Origin: CAYVUM01 sp964619055
Lineage (GTDB): Bacteria > Pseudomonadota > Alphaproteobacteria > Rhodospirillales > Defluviicoccaceae
Direction: 5' to 3'
NCBI GenBank assembly: GCA_964619055.1
Contig: CAZUDB010000006.1
Location: forward strand, 29,565-93,564
DNA length: 64,000 nucleotides
Positions 8,392-17,688 of this stretch are shown here, piece by piece. Positions within the stretch are counted from its first letter, which is position 1. Each line of letters starts with the position of its first letter. Both the position numbers and the translations under genes were made by a program. Under the pieces are notes generated by a model. The model ran no database searches and had not been told where the DNA came from. It worked only from the letters and a program-made list of their open reading frames with translations.

Positions 8392-8915
8392 CTGAACCCG
8401 GGCCGGGGTTTCCGCGCGACGGTTTCTGCCTTCTCCGTCTCGGACCCTCGGTTAGCCTTGGCCGGAAGCGCTCGCTTCCGGCCTTTTTCTTTTCCGACAC
8501 CACGATGCCGCCGGTCGCAGGCCGAAGGGTCACCGCACCATCCGGATGGTGGGCGTACAGGTGCAAGGACAGACACGAATCAGCGCATACTTTTGTGCCA
8601 AGGCAGCTCCGAACACGCGGCGAGGCCTGGTCGCATTGTGCGGGACGCTTGCCCACACCGGGCCAAGCGCGTCGGTCCAGAGGTCATGCGTTCCGATCGG
8701 TCATGCTCAGCGCCAACGTCACCTTTGCCCGCTGTTCCAAGCGGTTATGGCGATCCGGAGGTCCCGAAACCACCCGCGGCTTGGCGCGACGGCGCCATCG
8801 ATACCCGATAGCGGCAGTAGCGCCTCGCCATGACAATGGTCAGCGCCTTGTCCCCGGTCCGAGCGTTCCGCTACCTGTTGGAAATGGTTGCTTCAGTGTG
8901 CCTCAAGCGAATGGA
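8392..8915. other. Intergenic region between amtB and ftsK
   Basis: It contains the amtB terminator near its start. The rest (8495-8915) is open in the ftsK frame, but the translated sequence is Arg/Cys-rich and not FtsK-like. No other gene is supported. The ftsK promoter is probably in the last 200 bp. Confidence 0.55.
8460..8494 (+). terminator. Rho-independent terminator after amtB
   Basis: Eleven-base arms GGCCGGAAGCG (8460-8470) and CGCTTCCGGCC (8473-8483) are perfectly complementary and are followed by TTTTTCTTTT. This is one of the clearest terminators in the window. Confidence 0.93.
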
Positions 8916-11351
8916 ATGGTTATGGTGAAACCACGAACACGGGACGGTGCATGGTTTCCCCTTGGTCTCGTCGACGCCGTTCAACGTCGCCTATTCGAAG
9001 CGGCGGGACTTGTCCTGATGATTTTGGCCGGAGTCCTCGCGGTCGCATTGGCCAGCTTCTCAGCCGACGATCCGTCATGGAACCATGCGACCGGTTTGCC
9101 AGCCTCAAATTTGCTTGGCGAGGCCGGTGCCTCCTTTGCGGACGTTGCCCTGCGAATGACCGGGCTCGCCGCTCTGGCCCCTGTTTTAGCACTGTCTGCC
9201 TGGGGATGGCTCCTAATGGGCCGCCACGGCATTCACCGCCCGTGCGCCCGCAGCGCTGGCGTTCTCTTTGCGACCGCAGTTGGCACTATGGCCTTGGCGA
9301 CCTGTCCGACGCCGGCGTCGTGGCCTTTGCCGGGCGGCCTTGGTGGCCTGGCAGGCGACGCGCTGTTGGCCACCATCATCGGCATGACGGGCATCACCTC
9401 GATGGCCACCACTGGCGCCGCCGCCGCGTTGGTTTCAGGAGTCGTGCTGTTTTGGAGCTGCGAAATCACCTGGAGGGAGCTGAAAGCCATCCCTCGGCAG
9501 TTGCTTCGCACGGCCCAAGCGGTGGGATCGGGCATCCGCCGCGCATCCGCCTGGACGCTTGCAGTGGCCAACCATGCAAGCGGTCATATGCGCCGCGCTC
9601 TAACCCTGGCCCGCGCCCGACCACGCTGTGACGAGCCGAACCCCAGTAAGCAGCACCTGTCGGACCCCAGCATCGACACCGCGACGGCGACAACCGGCGG
9701 AGATGGGATGATTGCGCCGAGGGACAAAATCCGTCACGACGCGGAGCCGGAACGAACTCCGTCGGTGGTCCCGCCGGCCACGATGGGACAAAAGGCTGCC
9801 AAGGGCCGCCAAGGCTCCCTCAATCTGCAGGACGGCGAAGAGCAGTCTTACCGGCCGCCACCATTGGACGCCCTACGTGCCCCGGCGGCCAAGGTTGTGG
9901 ACGATGGTCTCAATCACGACGCCCTCCAGCAAAACGCCCGGATGCTGTCCGGCGTCCTGGAAGACTTCGGTGTTCGCGGTGAGATCGATCGGGTTCGTCC
10001 AGGGCCTGTCATTACGCTCTATGAGCTGGAACCGGCACCCGGCACCAAGACCTCCAGGGTCATCGGACTGGCCGACGATATCGCCCGCTCCATGAGCGCC
10101 GTATCGGTGCGGGTTGCCGTCGTTCCCGGCCGCAATGTCATCGGGATCGAGTTACCTAACCACCGGCGCGAGACGGTTTATCTGCGCGAGCTGTTGGCCG
10201 CCGAAGGCTTTGAACAGGCCGGCTCCACGCTGACACTGGCCCTCGGCAAAGACATTGGCGGCGCTCCAGTGTATGTCGACCTGACCCGAATGCCACATCT
10301 GCTCATTGCCGGCACCACCGGCTCCGGCAAGTCGGTGGCGATCAACACCATGATCCTGTCCCTCATATATCGGCGCTCACCGGAGACATGCCGCCTGATC
10401 CTGATCGATCCCAAGATGCTGGAGCTGTCCGTTTATGATGGCATTCCACATCTGCTGACCCCCGTCGTCACTGATCCGGCCAAAGCCGTAGTGGCGCTGA
10501 AGTGGACCGTTCGGGAGATGGAGGAGCGCTACCGGATGATGTCCCAGCTCGGAGTGCGCAATATCGCCGGTTTCAATGCGCGCGTCAGTGAGGCTCGGGC
10601 CAAAGGTGAGGCGCTGATCCGGCGGGTCCAGACGGGGTTCGATGAAGACGGCCACCCTGTCTACGAGGATCAATCGCTGGATTTGGAGCCACTGCCCTTT
10701 ATCGTTGTCATCGTCGACGAGATGGCGGACCTCATGCTGGTGGCCGGTAAGGACATTGAGGCCGCCGTTCAGCGATTGGCGCAAATGGCCCGTGCTGCCG
10801 GCATTCATCTGATTCTTGCCACGCAACGCCCGAGCGTGGATGTGATCACCGGCACGATCAAGGCCAACTTTCCGACGCGTATTAGCTTTCGGGTTGCCTC
10901 GAAAATCGACAGTCGGACAATCCTCGGCGAGATGGGAGCCGAACAATTGTTGGGCCAGGGCGACATGCTCTACATGGCTGGCGGCGGGCGGGTCAGTCGT
11001 GTCCATGGCCCGTTCGTGGCCGATGACGAAGTGGAGACGATCGTTCGTCACTTGCAAAGCCAGGGGGAACCGCACTACGTCGCGTCCGTTACGGACGAGT
11101 CCGACGTCGATCAAGTGCGCCCGACCGACGGCGCGTTCGAGGCCTCGGAGGATGGCGATCAGCTCTATGATGAAGCTTTGGCCGTGGTCGCGCGTGATGG
11201 CAAAGCGTCCACCAGTTATGTCCAACGCCGCCTTCAGATCGGCTATAATCGCGCCGCAAGGCTCATTGAGCGGATGGAGAGCGAAGGCGTGGTCAGCAAG
11301 CCGGATCGGGTCGGCCGGCGCGAAGTCCTGGTTGGGGACCACGCGTCCTGA
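8916..11351 (+). CDS. ftsK: DNA translocase FtsK
   Basis: Septum-anchored, ATP-driven DNA pump that clears the chromosome terminus and activates XerCD. The chosen ATG gives 811 residues: an N-terminal domain with about four membrane helices (LVLMILAGVLAVALASF onward, within about 180 residues), a linker rich in charged and Pro residues, then the alpha/beta motor with Walker A GTTGSGKSVAINTM and Walker B PFIVVIVDEMADLM. The C-terminal gamma winged helix, which reads KOPS sites, is seen in YVQRRLQIGYNRAARLIERM. The frame is open for 228 more codons upstream, into amtB, but those residues are not family-like. A second ATG two codons on is equally possible. lolA follows 67 bp later. Confidence 0.95.
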   Translation: MVMVKPRTRDGAWFPLGLVDAVQRRLFEAAGLVLMILAGVLAVALASFSADDPSWNHATGLPASNLLGEAGASFADVALRMTGLAALAPVLALSAWGWLLMGRHGIHRPCARSAGVLFATAVGTMALATCPTPASWPLPGGLGGLAGDALLATIIGMTGITSMATTGAAAALVSGVVLFWSCEITWRELKAIPRQLLRTAQAVGSGIRRASAWTLAVANHASGHMRRALTLARARPRCDEPNPSKQHLSDPSIDTATATTGGDGMIAPRDKIRHDAEPERTPSVVPPATMGQKAAKGRQGSLNLQDGEEQSYRPPPLDALRAPAAKVVDDGLNHDALQQNARMLSGVLEDFGVRGEIDRVRPGPVITLYELEPAPGTKTSRVIGLADDIARSMSAVSVRVAVVPGRNVIGIELPNHRRETVYLRELLAAEGFEQAGSTLTLALGKDIGGAPVYVDLTRMPHLLIAGTTGSGKSVAINTMILSLIYRRSPETCRLILIDPKMLELSVYDGIPHLLTPVVTDPAKAVVALKWTVREMEERYRMMSQLGVRNIAGFNARVSEARAKGEALIRRVQTGFDEDGHPVYEDQSLDLEPLPFIVVIVDEMADLMLVAGKDIEAAVQRLAQMARAAGIHLILATQRPSVDVITGTIKANFPTRISFRVASKIDSRTILGEMGAEQLLGQGDMLYMAGGGRVSRVHGPFVADDEVETIVRHLQSQGEPHYVASVTDESDVDQVRPTDGAFEASEDGDQLYDEALAVVARDGKASTSYVQRRLQIGYNRAARLIERMESEGVVSKPDRVGRREVLVGDHAS

Positions 11352-11418
11352 GGTTGACCCGACGGCTTCGTTCGACCATGCCGGGCGGCATGGCAGCGAA
11401 AAGGTTGACATCAGCACC

Positions 11419-12162
11419 ATGATCAAACGTGAGCAAGCCGCTTCAGTGCGGCGCCGTTTCGGACATTGTGTCAGAGCAGGACGATCTGTGCTTGATCCCT
11501 CTGCGTACTTCGGACGCGGTTTTCGGCTGAAGTGGGCTGGCGTGGTCGCCGGTCTGGCCGGTGTTGCAATCGTGATCGCGGCCCTCGTCTCGATTGGCCC
11601 ATTCCAAGCGTCCGCGCGTGTCACCCACCCCGACCTTGTCCGGGTGCAGCGCTACTTGAATGGTGTCCAGTCCATGCATGCCCGCTTCCTGCAGGTGTCA
11701 TCCGACGGTGGCCGCGCTTCCGGCGAGATTTATCTCAACAGACCGGGCCGGATGCGCCTGGACTACGATCCGCCCGTCCCGGTGCTCGTGGTCGCCGACG
11801 GCACTTTTCTGATCTATTACGATGAGGAACTGCAGCAGGTCAGCTATCTGCCCCTGGGATCGACACCGGCGGACATTCTCACCCGGCCCAACATAGAGCT
11901 TGGCGGCGAGGACTTGGTGGTGACCAATCTGGCCAAGAGCGATGATTCCATCCAGGTTACCGTTGTTCAGGCTGACGATCCGCAAGCGGGACGCGTTACC
12001 CTCTATTTCAGCGACAATCCCGTTTCCTTGCGAAAATGGACGGTCCTCGACGCCCAGGGTGTAGAAACGCAGGTGACATTGGTATCACCGGAGTTCGGGG
12101 TTTCGGTCGATCCGAAGCTGTTTCAGTTTTCCGATCCGCGGGTCACTAAACCCATTCCTTAG
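11419..12162 (+). CDS. lolA: Outer-membrane lipoprotein carrier LolA family
   Basis: Periplasmic chaperone that accepts lipoproteins from LolCDE and hands them to the outer membrane. The 247-residue product has a long N-terminal region with a hydrophobic stretch (AGVVAGLAGVAIVIAALVSI) acting as signal sequence. The family fold follows: VQRYLNGVQSMHARFLQVSS, GEIYLNRPGRMRLDYDPP, VVADGTFLIYYDEELQQVSY and later SPEFGVSVDPKLFQFSDPR. The N-terminus before the hydrophobic segment is longer than usual, so an internal start is possible. It follows ftsK closely, as in many alphaproteobacteria, and ends at a strong terminator. Confidence 0.88.
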   Translation: MIKREQAASVRRRFGHCVRAGRSVLDPSAYFGRGFRLKWAGVVAGLAGVAIVIAALVSIGPFQASARVTHPDLVRVQRYLNGVQSMHARFLQVSSDGGRASGEIYLNRPGRMRLDYDPPVPVLVVADGTFLIYYDEELQQVSYLPLGSTPADILTRPNIELGGEDLVVTNLAKSDDSIQVTVVQADDPQAGRVTLYFSDNPVSLRKWTVLDAQGVETQVTLVSPEFGVSVDPKLFQFSDPRVTKPIP

Positions 12163-12381
12163 CCGAAGCCGTAGTCTCGCGCCTGACGTTGCAGATCCGG
12201 CGCCGACGGTCGACGCGCTCGGCGAATGGACGACGCATTCATGCGGTAGACGCATGGCTGACCTGCTTTCCGTGCAATGGTGTCCGTTCATGGCTATGGC
12301 CACCTGTTTCTAATGGGATCAATTAACGTTCCCAACCGGTGGGTTCCCCTGCCCGCCGGGGCCTCCCTCCCCTGGAGGCGT

Positions 12382-12419
12382 GAGCGCCCGGTTTCCCCCC
12401 TAACCGGGCGCTCTTTCTT
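12382..12419 (+). terminator. Rho-independent terminator after lolA
   Basis: Perfect 12-bp arms GAGCGCCCGGTT (12382-12393) and AACCGGGCGCTC (12402-12413) flank an 8-base C-rich loop and are followed by TTTCTT. It separates lolA from the oppositely oriented response regulator gene. Confidence 0.88.
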
Positions 12420-12461
12420 GAGATTAGCTTTCAAAAATGTCGGCCCCGCGTGCCGTCGGCG

Positions 12462-13151
12462 TCACGGCACTAGGCGATAACCGCCGGGTTCCGTCACCAA
12501 AATGCGCGCGCTCGATGGGTCCGGCTCGATCTTCTGGCGCAGCCGGTACACGTGGGTTTCTAACGTGTGCGTTGTCACACCTGCGTTATACCCCCAGACC
12601 TCGTCTAGCAGTACGTCCCGGCTGATCACGCGGCTGCCGGAGCGATACAGGTATTTGAGAATCGCCGTTTCCTTGTCGGTCAGGCGGATCTTTCTGTTGG
12701 TATCGTAATTGACCAGTAGTTTGGCACTCGGCTGGAATGCATAGGGCCCGATCGTGAACACGGCATCGTCGCTGCGCTCGTGCTGGCGAATGTGGGCCCG
12801 CAGGCGAGCAAGCAGGACGCCCAAACGAAATGGCTTGGTCACATAGTCATTGGCCCCGGAATCGAGCCCAAGGATTGTGTCGGCGTCCGTATCCGCGCCA
12901 GTTAACATGATGATGGGCGCCTTTACGCCGGCGCGCCGCATCAACCGGCAGACCTCTCGGCCATCCATGTCCGGCAAGCCCACGTCGAGTATGACCACAT
13001 CCACATAATCGTTGCGGACGCTCTCGAGTGCCGCCGCACCATTCTCGGCGGTGTCGATTACGAACTCTTCGTGCAGGCGGAGCTGCTCAGCGAGCATCTC
13101 CCGCAGCGCAGCGTCATCGTCCACCAATAGCACACGTTTTCCGCTGCTCAT
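12462..13151 (-). CDS. OmpR/PhoB-family response regulator
   Basis: Two-component transcription factor of 229 residues. The receiver domain (about 1-125) has the acidic pair in VLLVDDDAALREM, the phospho-acceptor aspartate in VVILDVGLPDMDG, the threonine in IIMLTGADTD and the lysine in YVTKPFRLG. The DNA-binding winged helix ends with THTLETHVYRLRQKIEPD and LVTEPGGYRL. No histidine kinase is adjacent, so it is an orphan regulator. The ATG at 13151 was chosen because the protein then begins MSSGKRVLLVDDD; an ATG four codons upstream is also possible. It diverges from ribA. Confidence 0.92.
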   Translation of the reverse strand: MSSGKRVLLVDDDAALREMLAEQLRLHEEFVIDTAENGAAALESVRNDYVDVVILDVGLPDMDGREVCRLMRRAGVKAPIIMLTGADTDADTILGLDSGANDYVTKPFRLGVLLARLRAHIRQHERSDDAVFTIGPYAFQPSAKLLVNYDTNRKIRLTDKETAILKYLYRSGSRVISRDVLLDEVWGYNAGVTTHTLETHVYRLRQKIEPDPSSARILVTEPGGYRLVP

Positions 13152-13388
13152 CGTGCTCCTCATCACCGATACAAGAGCTATCTTACAAGCTGAATGGCCT
13201 TGACAGTTGCCACCATTACGGGATCGTGTCGTCGCTGACAACCGCACTTCCGCTAAGATGTCAGCCGTGCCACTGTAGGTTCGGATTTTCACCACACGCC
13301 CATGGCAAAGAACCATTCGATGGTGATCCTCAGGGCTCGCACCGTCGTCCAATCAGGCTGAAGTCCACCACGGCAGGGGCAGTAATTT

Positions 13389-14537
13389 ATGTCCAAACTC
13401 CAACCGTTGTTCGCGGTTTCGAAAAGCCGGCAGGCCATCACCTTGGTCGCCATAGATCGGGCCGTGGCGGATCTTCGCCGCGGCCGTTGCGTCGTCATCC
13501 AGGGCGCTGGTGGAAAGGCTGCCCTTGTTCTGGCCGCCGAGGCCGTCACAGCGGACGCCCTTGCTGCCATGACCGAAACCGCGGAAAACCTTCCCGTTCT
13601 GGCCATCACTGGGCGGCGTGCCGCTGTCCTTGGGCTCGCCCTTCCGACCCCCAACGTCGTGTCTCTGGCCGCTGAGAACGGCTGGACCGCTGAAAGCATC
13701 GCCGATCTGGCGGATCCGCGCCCTCGAGCGCTGGCGCCCGTGCCGTCCCGTGTTACCGTCCGCCAAAGCCGTCCCCACGATACGGCAGGGGCCGCTGTCA
13801 AGCTGGCCAAGCTCGCGCGTTTGCTCCCTGCTGCCATGCTCGCCGAGGTAGCGGCGCCGGAAAGCGACGACATGGCTGCCTGGGCCTTTCGGCACGACCT
13901 GCTGCTCGTCGACAGCGGCGACATCTTTCAGTATGAGCTGGCCTCGGCCCGCTCGCTGCGTGCGGTCAGCGAGGCTCATATCCCGCTGGCTGGGTCCCCG
14001 CAAACTCGCGTCATAGCTTTTCGCCCACAGGACGGTGGCGTCGAACACTTGGCACTTGTTCTCGGATCACCTGAAACCAGCGGAGCGGTCCTGACCCGCC
14101 TTCATTCGGAGTGCTTCACTGGCGACCTCCTCGGCAGCCTCCGCTGCGACTGTGGAGATCAGCTTCGTGGCGCCATCCATGAAATCAATGCGGCGGGCGG
14201 TGGCGTCCTGATCTACCTAGCCCAGGAAGGACGAGGCATCGGGCTCGTCAACAAGCTCCGCGCATACACGCTCCAAGATGCCGGGTTCGACACGATCGAT
14301 GCCAATGAGCAACTTGGCTTCGAGGCTGACGAGCGCGTCTATCTTCCGGCGGCGGAAATTCTCCGTCAGCTCGGCATTCTGCGCGTGCGACTCCTGACCA
14401 ACAACCCCGACAAGGTCGCCAACTTGCGTCGCTGCGGCATCCTGGTCGAGGACCGCGTTGCCCACGCCTTCCCCTCCAATCAGCACAACGAGCGCTATCT
14501 GCAGACCAAGGTCGATCGGGCCGGCCACCTATTCTAG
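13389..14537 (+). CDS. ribA: GTP cyclohydrolase II with degenerate DHBP-synthase-like N-terminal domain
   Basis: The C-terminal half (about 190-382) is a complete RibA, which opens GTP to the riboflavin pyrimidine precursor. It has the zinc cysteines in SECFTGDLLGSLRCDCGDQL, the catalytic region AQEGRGIGLVNKLRAY, and RVRLLTNNPDKVANL. The N-terminal half aligns by eye with 3,4-dihydroxy-2-butanone-4-phosphate synthase, but the acidic DDxxRExEGD-type catalytic loop is replaced by VVIQGAGGKAALVLAAEAVT, so it should not make DHBP. Such RibA proteins occur in alphaproteobacteria that keep a separate active RibB. No FMN riboswitch was recognised upstream. The next two genes lie in the same direction. 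Confidence 0.93.
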   Translation: MSKLQPLFAVSKSRQAITLVAIDRAVADLRRGRCVVIQGAGGKAALVLAAEAVTADALAAMTETAENLPVLAITGRRAAVLGLALPTPNVVSLAAENGWTAESIADLADPRPRALAPVPSRVTVRQSRPHDTAGAAVKLAKLARLLPAAMLAEVAAPESDDMAAWAFRHDLLLVDSGDIFQYELASARSLRAVSEAHIPLAGSPQTRVIAFRPQDGGVEHLALVLGSPETSGAVLTRLHSECFTGDLLGSLRCDCGDQLRGAIHEINAAGGGVLIYLAQEGRGIGLVNKLRAYTLQDAGFDTIDANEQLGFEADERVYLPAAEILRQLGILRVRLLTNNPDKVANLRRCGILVEDRVAHAFPSNQHNERYLQTKVDRAGHLF

Positions 14538-14687
14538 CGCACGCCTTGCGGCAAGAACCGCCGTGTGGCCGGCAACATCTGCCGAGCGGAATCGAAATCG
14601 CCGGCCTTAAGGACCCGGCACACGGGACTTTCGGGCTGGCACAGGGTTTGCTGCACGGGTTCCAGGTTGCATGCCTGGAGACGACCC

Positions 14688-15365
14688 ATGGATCAAGACG
14701 CCCTCGCCTCGGCCTTTGCCTCGGTCAGCCGGCGGGCGGACCACACCGAAGCGTTGCACCGTGCCAATGTCGCCCAGCAACGAGAGGCAGCGTCGGGGCG
14801 CACGGTTGGGGAAAGTACGTCGAGCGGAGGCGGCTTCAAGCCGTTCGGCGACGATGGGCTGACGTTTTATGATATTCTCGACATCGTCAATCCGCTGCAG
14901 CATATCCCGATCGTGTCCTCGATCTACCGGGCGGTCACCGGAGACACCATTGATCTGGTCCCCCGCCTAGCCGGAGGGGCACTTTTTGGTGGTATTTTCG
15001 GCGCCGGAGCGGCACTCGGCAACGGCATGATCCAAGCCCTCACTGGCGACGATCTCGGCGGTCACGCGGTCACGGCGGCGGAAGCGCTGTTCGACTGGGG
15101 CTCCACATCGGTCGAAGCCGCGGCACCAACGGCAATCGCAATTGATTCCGGTGCGTCGTTGCCATCGTGGGGTGAGCCCGGCGCCTTTGGCGAGGCCCCC
15201 ACTAGCCTGGCATCAGCGATTGCCGCCTATGGCGACACTCTAAGCTGGGCCCGACGGGATCGCACGTTCGAAGGCGTGATGGCGGCGGCACCGCGCATGG
15301 CCGATGGTCTGCCGCCGCCGGAACGTCGCACGGAATCTCAGGCTCGACTCGATCTTCGGTCCTGA
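14688..15365 (+). CDS. Conserved-looking protein of unknown function between ribA and ykuD-type gene
   Basis: A 225-residue protein I cannot assign to a named family. Residues 1-50 are polar (MDQDALASAFASVSRRADHT) and 51-60 contain FKPFGDDGLTFYDILD. The following block, NPLQHIPIVSSIYRAVTGD, runs into a Gly/Ala-rich hydrophobic stretch LAGGALFGGIFGAGAALGNG (about 100-120) that could be a short membrane-inserting hairpin. The remainder is Ala-rich with a charged tail. The block LQHIPIVSSIY...GDTI looks strongly constrained. The ATG at 14688 was chosen because codons upstream are Arg/Pro-rich and unlike the rest. It sits between ribA and an L,D-transpeptidase gene, all co-directional. Confidence 0.7.
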   Translation: MDQDALASAFASVSRRADHTEALHRANVAQQREAASGRTVGESTSSGGGFKPFGDDGLTFYDILDIVNPLQHIPIVSSIYRAVTGDTIDLVPRLAGGALFGGIFGAGAALGNGMIQALTGDDLGGHAVTAAEALFDWGSTSVEAAAPTAIAIDSGASLPSWGEPGAFGEAPTSLASAIAAYGDTLSWARRDRTFEGVMAAAPRMADGLPPPERRTESQARLDLRS

Positions 15366-15430
15366 TGACGAAGCGTAACCGCGTCGCCGTCCGGTTTCCC
15401 TATACGTCGGAACCGGCTAGGGTGGTAGCT

Positions 15431-15967
15431 ATGGATTTCCTGGTCTGGCCTCATGGTGCGGTTGAACTGGCGGGACGGCGGGTGCCATGCGCCCTTGGCC
15501 GGAACCGTGTGCACCATCGCAAGGTGGAGGGCGACGGCGCGACACCAGCCGGACGTTTTGCGCTGCGCACGGTCTATTTCCGTCCTGATCGCGTGCCGTT
15601 GCCGCAAACCCGGCTGCCCGTGAAGCGGATCGCGCCAACGGACGGCTGGTGCGACGACCCTGAGGACCCCCGCTACAATCGCCCGATCACGTTGCCCGAC
15701 TCTGCCCGCCACGAAGTGCTTTGGCGTGAGGATCGACTGTACGATCTGCTTGTCGTGATCGGCTATAACGATGCGCCTGTGACGCCCGGCCTGGGCAGCG
15801 CGATCTTTCTGCACATCGCGAGCCCGGGCTATCAACCCACCGAAGGCTGCGTCGCCTTGGCACAACACCATTTGCAGGACCTGCTGCGCCTGGCGGTACC
15901 CGGCGACCATCTCCGGATTCTCGGCCCAGCAGGTCCACGCAACGCAACAGAAATGCCGCCAGCCTAA
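15431..15967 (+). CDS. L,D-transpeptidase (YkuD domain) family protein
   Basis: A 178-residue protein with a YkuD fold, which forms 3-3 peptidoglycan cross-links or attaches proteins to peptidoglycan. The active-site histidine and cysteine lie in FLHIASPGYQPTEGCVALA near the C-terminus, and the N-terminus has GRNRVHHRKVEGDGATPAGR. No signal peptide is visible, as in a cytoplasm-like short YkuD subgroup. I chose the ATG at 15431 because AGGGTGG lies six bases before it. An ATG at 15365 overlaps the preceding stop and would add 22 residues. It is probably cotranscribed with the unknown gene before it. Confidence 0.85.
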   Translation: MDFLVWPHGAVELAGRRVPCALGRNRVHHRKVEGDGATPAGRFALRTVYFRPDRVPLPQTRLPVKRIAPTDGWCDDPEDPRYNRPITLPDSARHEVLWREDRLYDLLVVIGYNDAPVTPGLGSAIFLHIASPGYQPTEGCVALAQHHLQDLLRLAVPGDHLRILGPAGPRNATEMPPA

Positions 15968-16055
15968 GCCGCTACGCCCGACATATCATGTCAGTAACAC
16001 CGCTAACGGACATCGGGGGGCACCGCAACGCGCGGATAACCCACCGTCCGCCACG

Positions 16056-17483
16056 TCAACGGGTTACCCGAACACGATAGGTCACCTCAACCTCACCGCC
16101 CGCCGGAACCTCAACGATCCATTCGGCCCGGTCCGCTTGCGCTTTTTCGTGTGCAGCACTTTCCTCAAGCATAACCCAGTCGCCAGGGATACGCTCGATC
16201 ACCGCTACGGACACCGGCTCATCCGTGCGGGCGTTGCGAACGGTGATCCGGTGCGCGCTTTCGCTGACCTTGTCGCCCAGCCCCGTGCGGACCAGGTCGG
16301 TTTGCTCGCGGTCCACCGTGATGTCGAAGGCCGTCCCGGGGGTCAGTTCGACCTCCTCCCCCGCCGCCGTGTGGCCGATCTGATCCTCGCCCAGGAGGCG
16401 GAGCGTGCCGTTCGCATCCCGGCCATAAAGGCGAACGAGTCCGGCCGGCATCGGCGTTGCCGCAGCCGCAGAGCGCTTGAGGGCAAACCGGTACTCCACC
16501 TCCGGATGCGTCGAGCGCTCCCCGGCAACGGGTTGGAGGTAGGGAGAAAACGACGTATCCATGCTGATGTAGTGGCGGGTGAACGGCACGCCTTCGGCCC
16601 GCAACAGAGTAAACTGCCGGCTTTGCTGCTCGCGCACGGTCACCGGTTCACCGAGCCTGTAGATGTGGATGTCACTGAACCGCTGGCGCTCGGGCAGGGG
16701 CGAATCCCTCATTGCCTCCGCCGCCATGGGCGCCGCCATCGCCGCCATTCGGGCAATAGGCTGGCCGGGCGTCACACGACGCACATCGCCCGCGGCGAGA
16801 ACAACGTCAGCGTCAACAAGATCAAAACCGGCGGTGTTGGATACGTTCGCCCGCCCTTCCAGATTGAGCGATTTCGCCTCGTCATTGATGACGACCACGT
16901 AGTCGGCGGCCCAACTCAGGCCGCTGGTCAGGTAAACGATCTCAAGCGGGCGGCCCCCCGCGTTGTCGGCCTCAATCACGGCCTCCAACGTTGGTTCCAC
17001 GCGAAGATCGTCCGGCACCGCATCAAACACCAGCCGGCCCGGGATCCCGGTTTCGATCCGATCGCGGTAGCGGAGAACGACACCGGAGGCGACACTCAGC
17101 ACCGTTGCCCGCTCCACGGACTCTTCGCCCGTGGTGGGATGGGTACGAACCACCCCCACCTCTCGACCGAGATGCCGGCGCAGGATCGACGTCGGCGCCA
17201 TAACATCGAAGTCATAGTCCACGGAGACGACGCGAAGCCCTGCTGCCGACAGCAACACGCTGGATGGAACCATGTTGGGGCTCACATCGGCGATAGCGAG
17301 CGACTGGCGCCCGGCCACCACATCGACAGAGCGGCGATCGCGAATCAACGCGAGGCCGTTGCTATACAGTGTTGCCCCAAGGGCATCTCGACGATCCTCT
17401 CCGATCGTTCCCTCCTGTGCCGCTCCCTTGGCCGGTGCCGCTAGGCATGCGGCGAAAACACTAGCGATGACAAGGCCTCGCAT
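16056..17483 (-). CDS. DUF4139 domain-containing exported protein
   Basis: A 475-residue exported protein whose signal peptide is MRGLVIASVFAACLAAPAKG. The body matches DUF4139 proteins: an early beta-rich domain (ATLYSNGLALIRDRRSVDVV) and the segment VYLTSGLSWAADYVVVINDE followed by LEGRANVSNTAGFDLVDADV. The end, VEVPAGGEVEVTYRVRVTR, is the usual terminal beta-strand motif. The biochemical role of this family is not established. The ATG at 17483 is chosen because it begins the signal sequence. It is divergent from rmuC and appears monocistronic. Confidence 0.85.
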   Translation of the reverse strand: MRGLVIASVFAACLAAPAKGAAQEGTIGEDRRDALGATLYSNGLALIRDRRSVDVVAGRQSLAIADVSPNMVPSSVLLSAAGLRVVSVDYDFDVMAPTSILRRHLGREVGVVRTHPTTGEESVERATVLSVASGVVLRYRDRIETGIPGRLVFDAVPDDLRVEPTLEAVIEADNAGGRPLEIVYLTSGLSWAADYVVVINDEAKSLNLEGRANVSNTAGFDLVDADVVLAAGDVRRVTPGQPIARMAAMAAPMAAEAMRDSPLPERQRFSDIHIYRLGEPVTVREQQSRQFTLLRAEGVPFTRHYISMDTSFSPYLQPVAGERSTHPEVEYRFALKRSAAAATPMPAGLVRLYGRDANGTLRLLGEDQIGHTAAGEEVELTPGTAFDITVDREQTDLVRTGLGDKVSESAHRITVRNARTDEPVSVAVIERIPGDWVMLEESAAHEKAQADRAEWIVEVPAGGEVEVTYRVRVTR

Positions 17484-17688
17484 CGGCTTAACCTCCCTTG
17501 ATCGCGCCGACGCGGAACGTTGATCGCGCGGCGGGTGTGTCGCGCCAGCAGCCGCTGATGCACAATGATGCACCGTCGCGCTCGCTCCGTACAGAGCCGC
17601 TGGCTCAACGATCCGGCAGAGTGTGCCCGCGCCTTATGGCCGTCGCAAGGAACACAACCGCCATGTTCAACCCGTGTGACTGCGGCCG

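Noticed and set aside
8232..8915. In-frame upstream extension of ftsK starting inside amtB
   Set aside because: The translated part is basic and Cys-rich, crosses the amtB terminator, and lacks similarity to FtsK; the start at 8916 fits the membrane domain.
10377..11624. Leftward 415-codon open frame across ftsK and lolA
   Set aside because: Antisense to the FtsK motor domain; no ribosome site or recognisable domain, typical of GC-rich DNA.
13152..13388. FMN riboswitch before ribA
   Set aside because: No RFN-element conserved sequence was visible in the 237-bp divergent region.
16137..17444. Rightward 435-codon open frame opposite the DUF4139 gene
   Set aside because: Composition is Arg/His/Gly-rich and frame-shadow-like; the minus strand encodes a signal peptide and a known domain.
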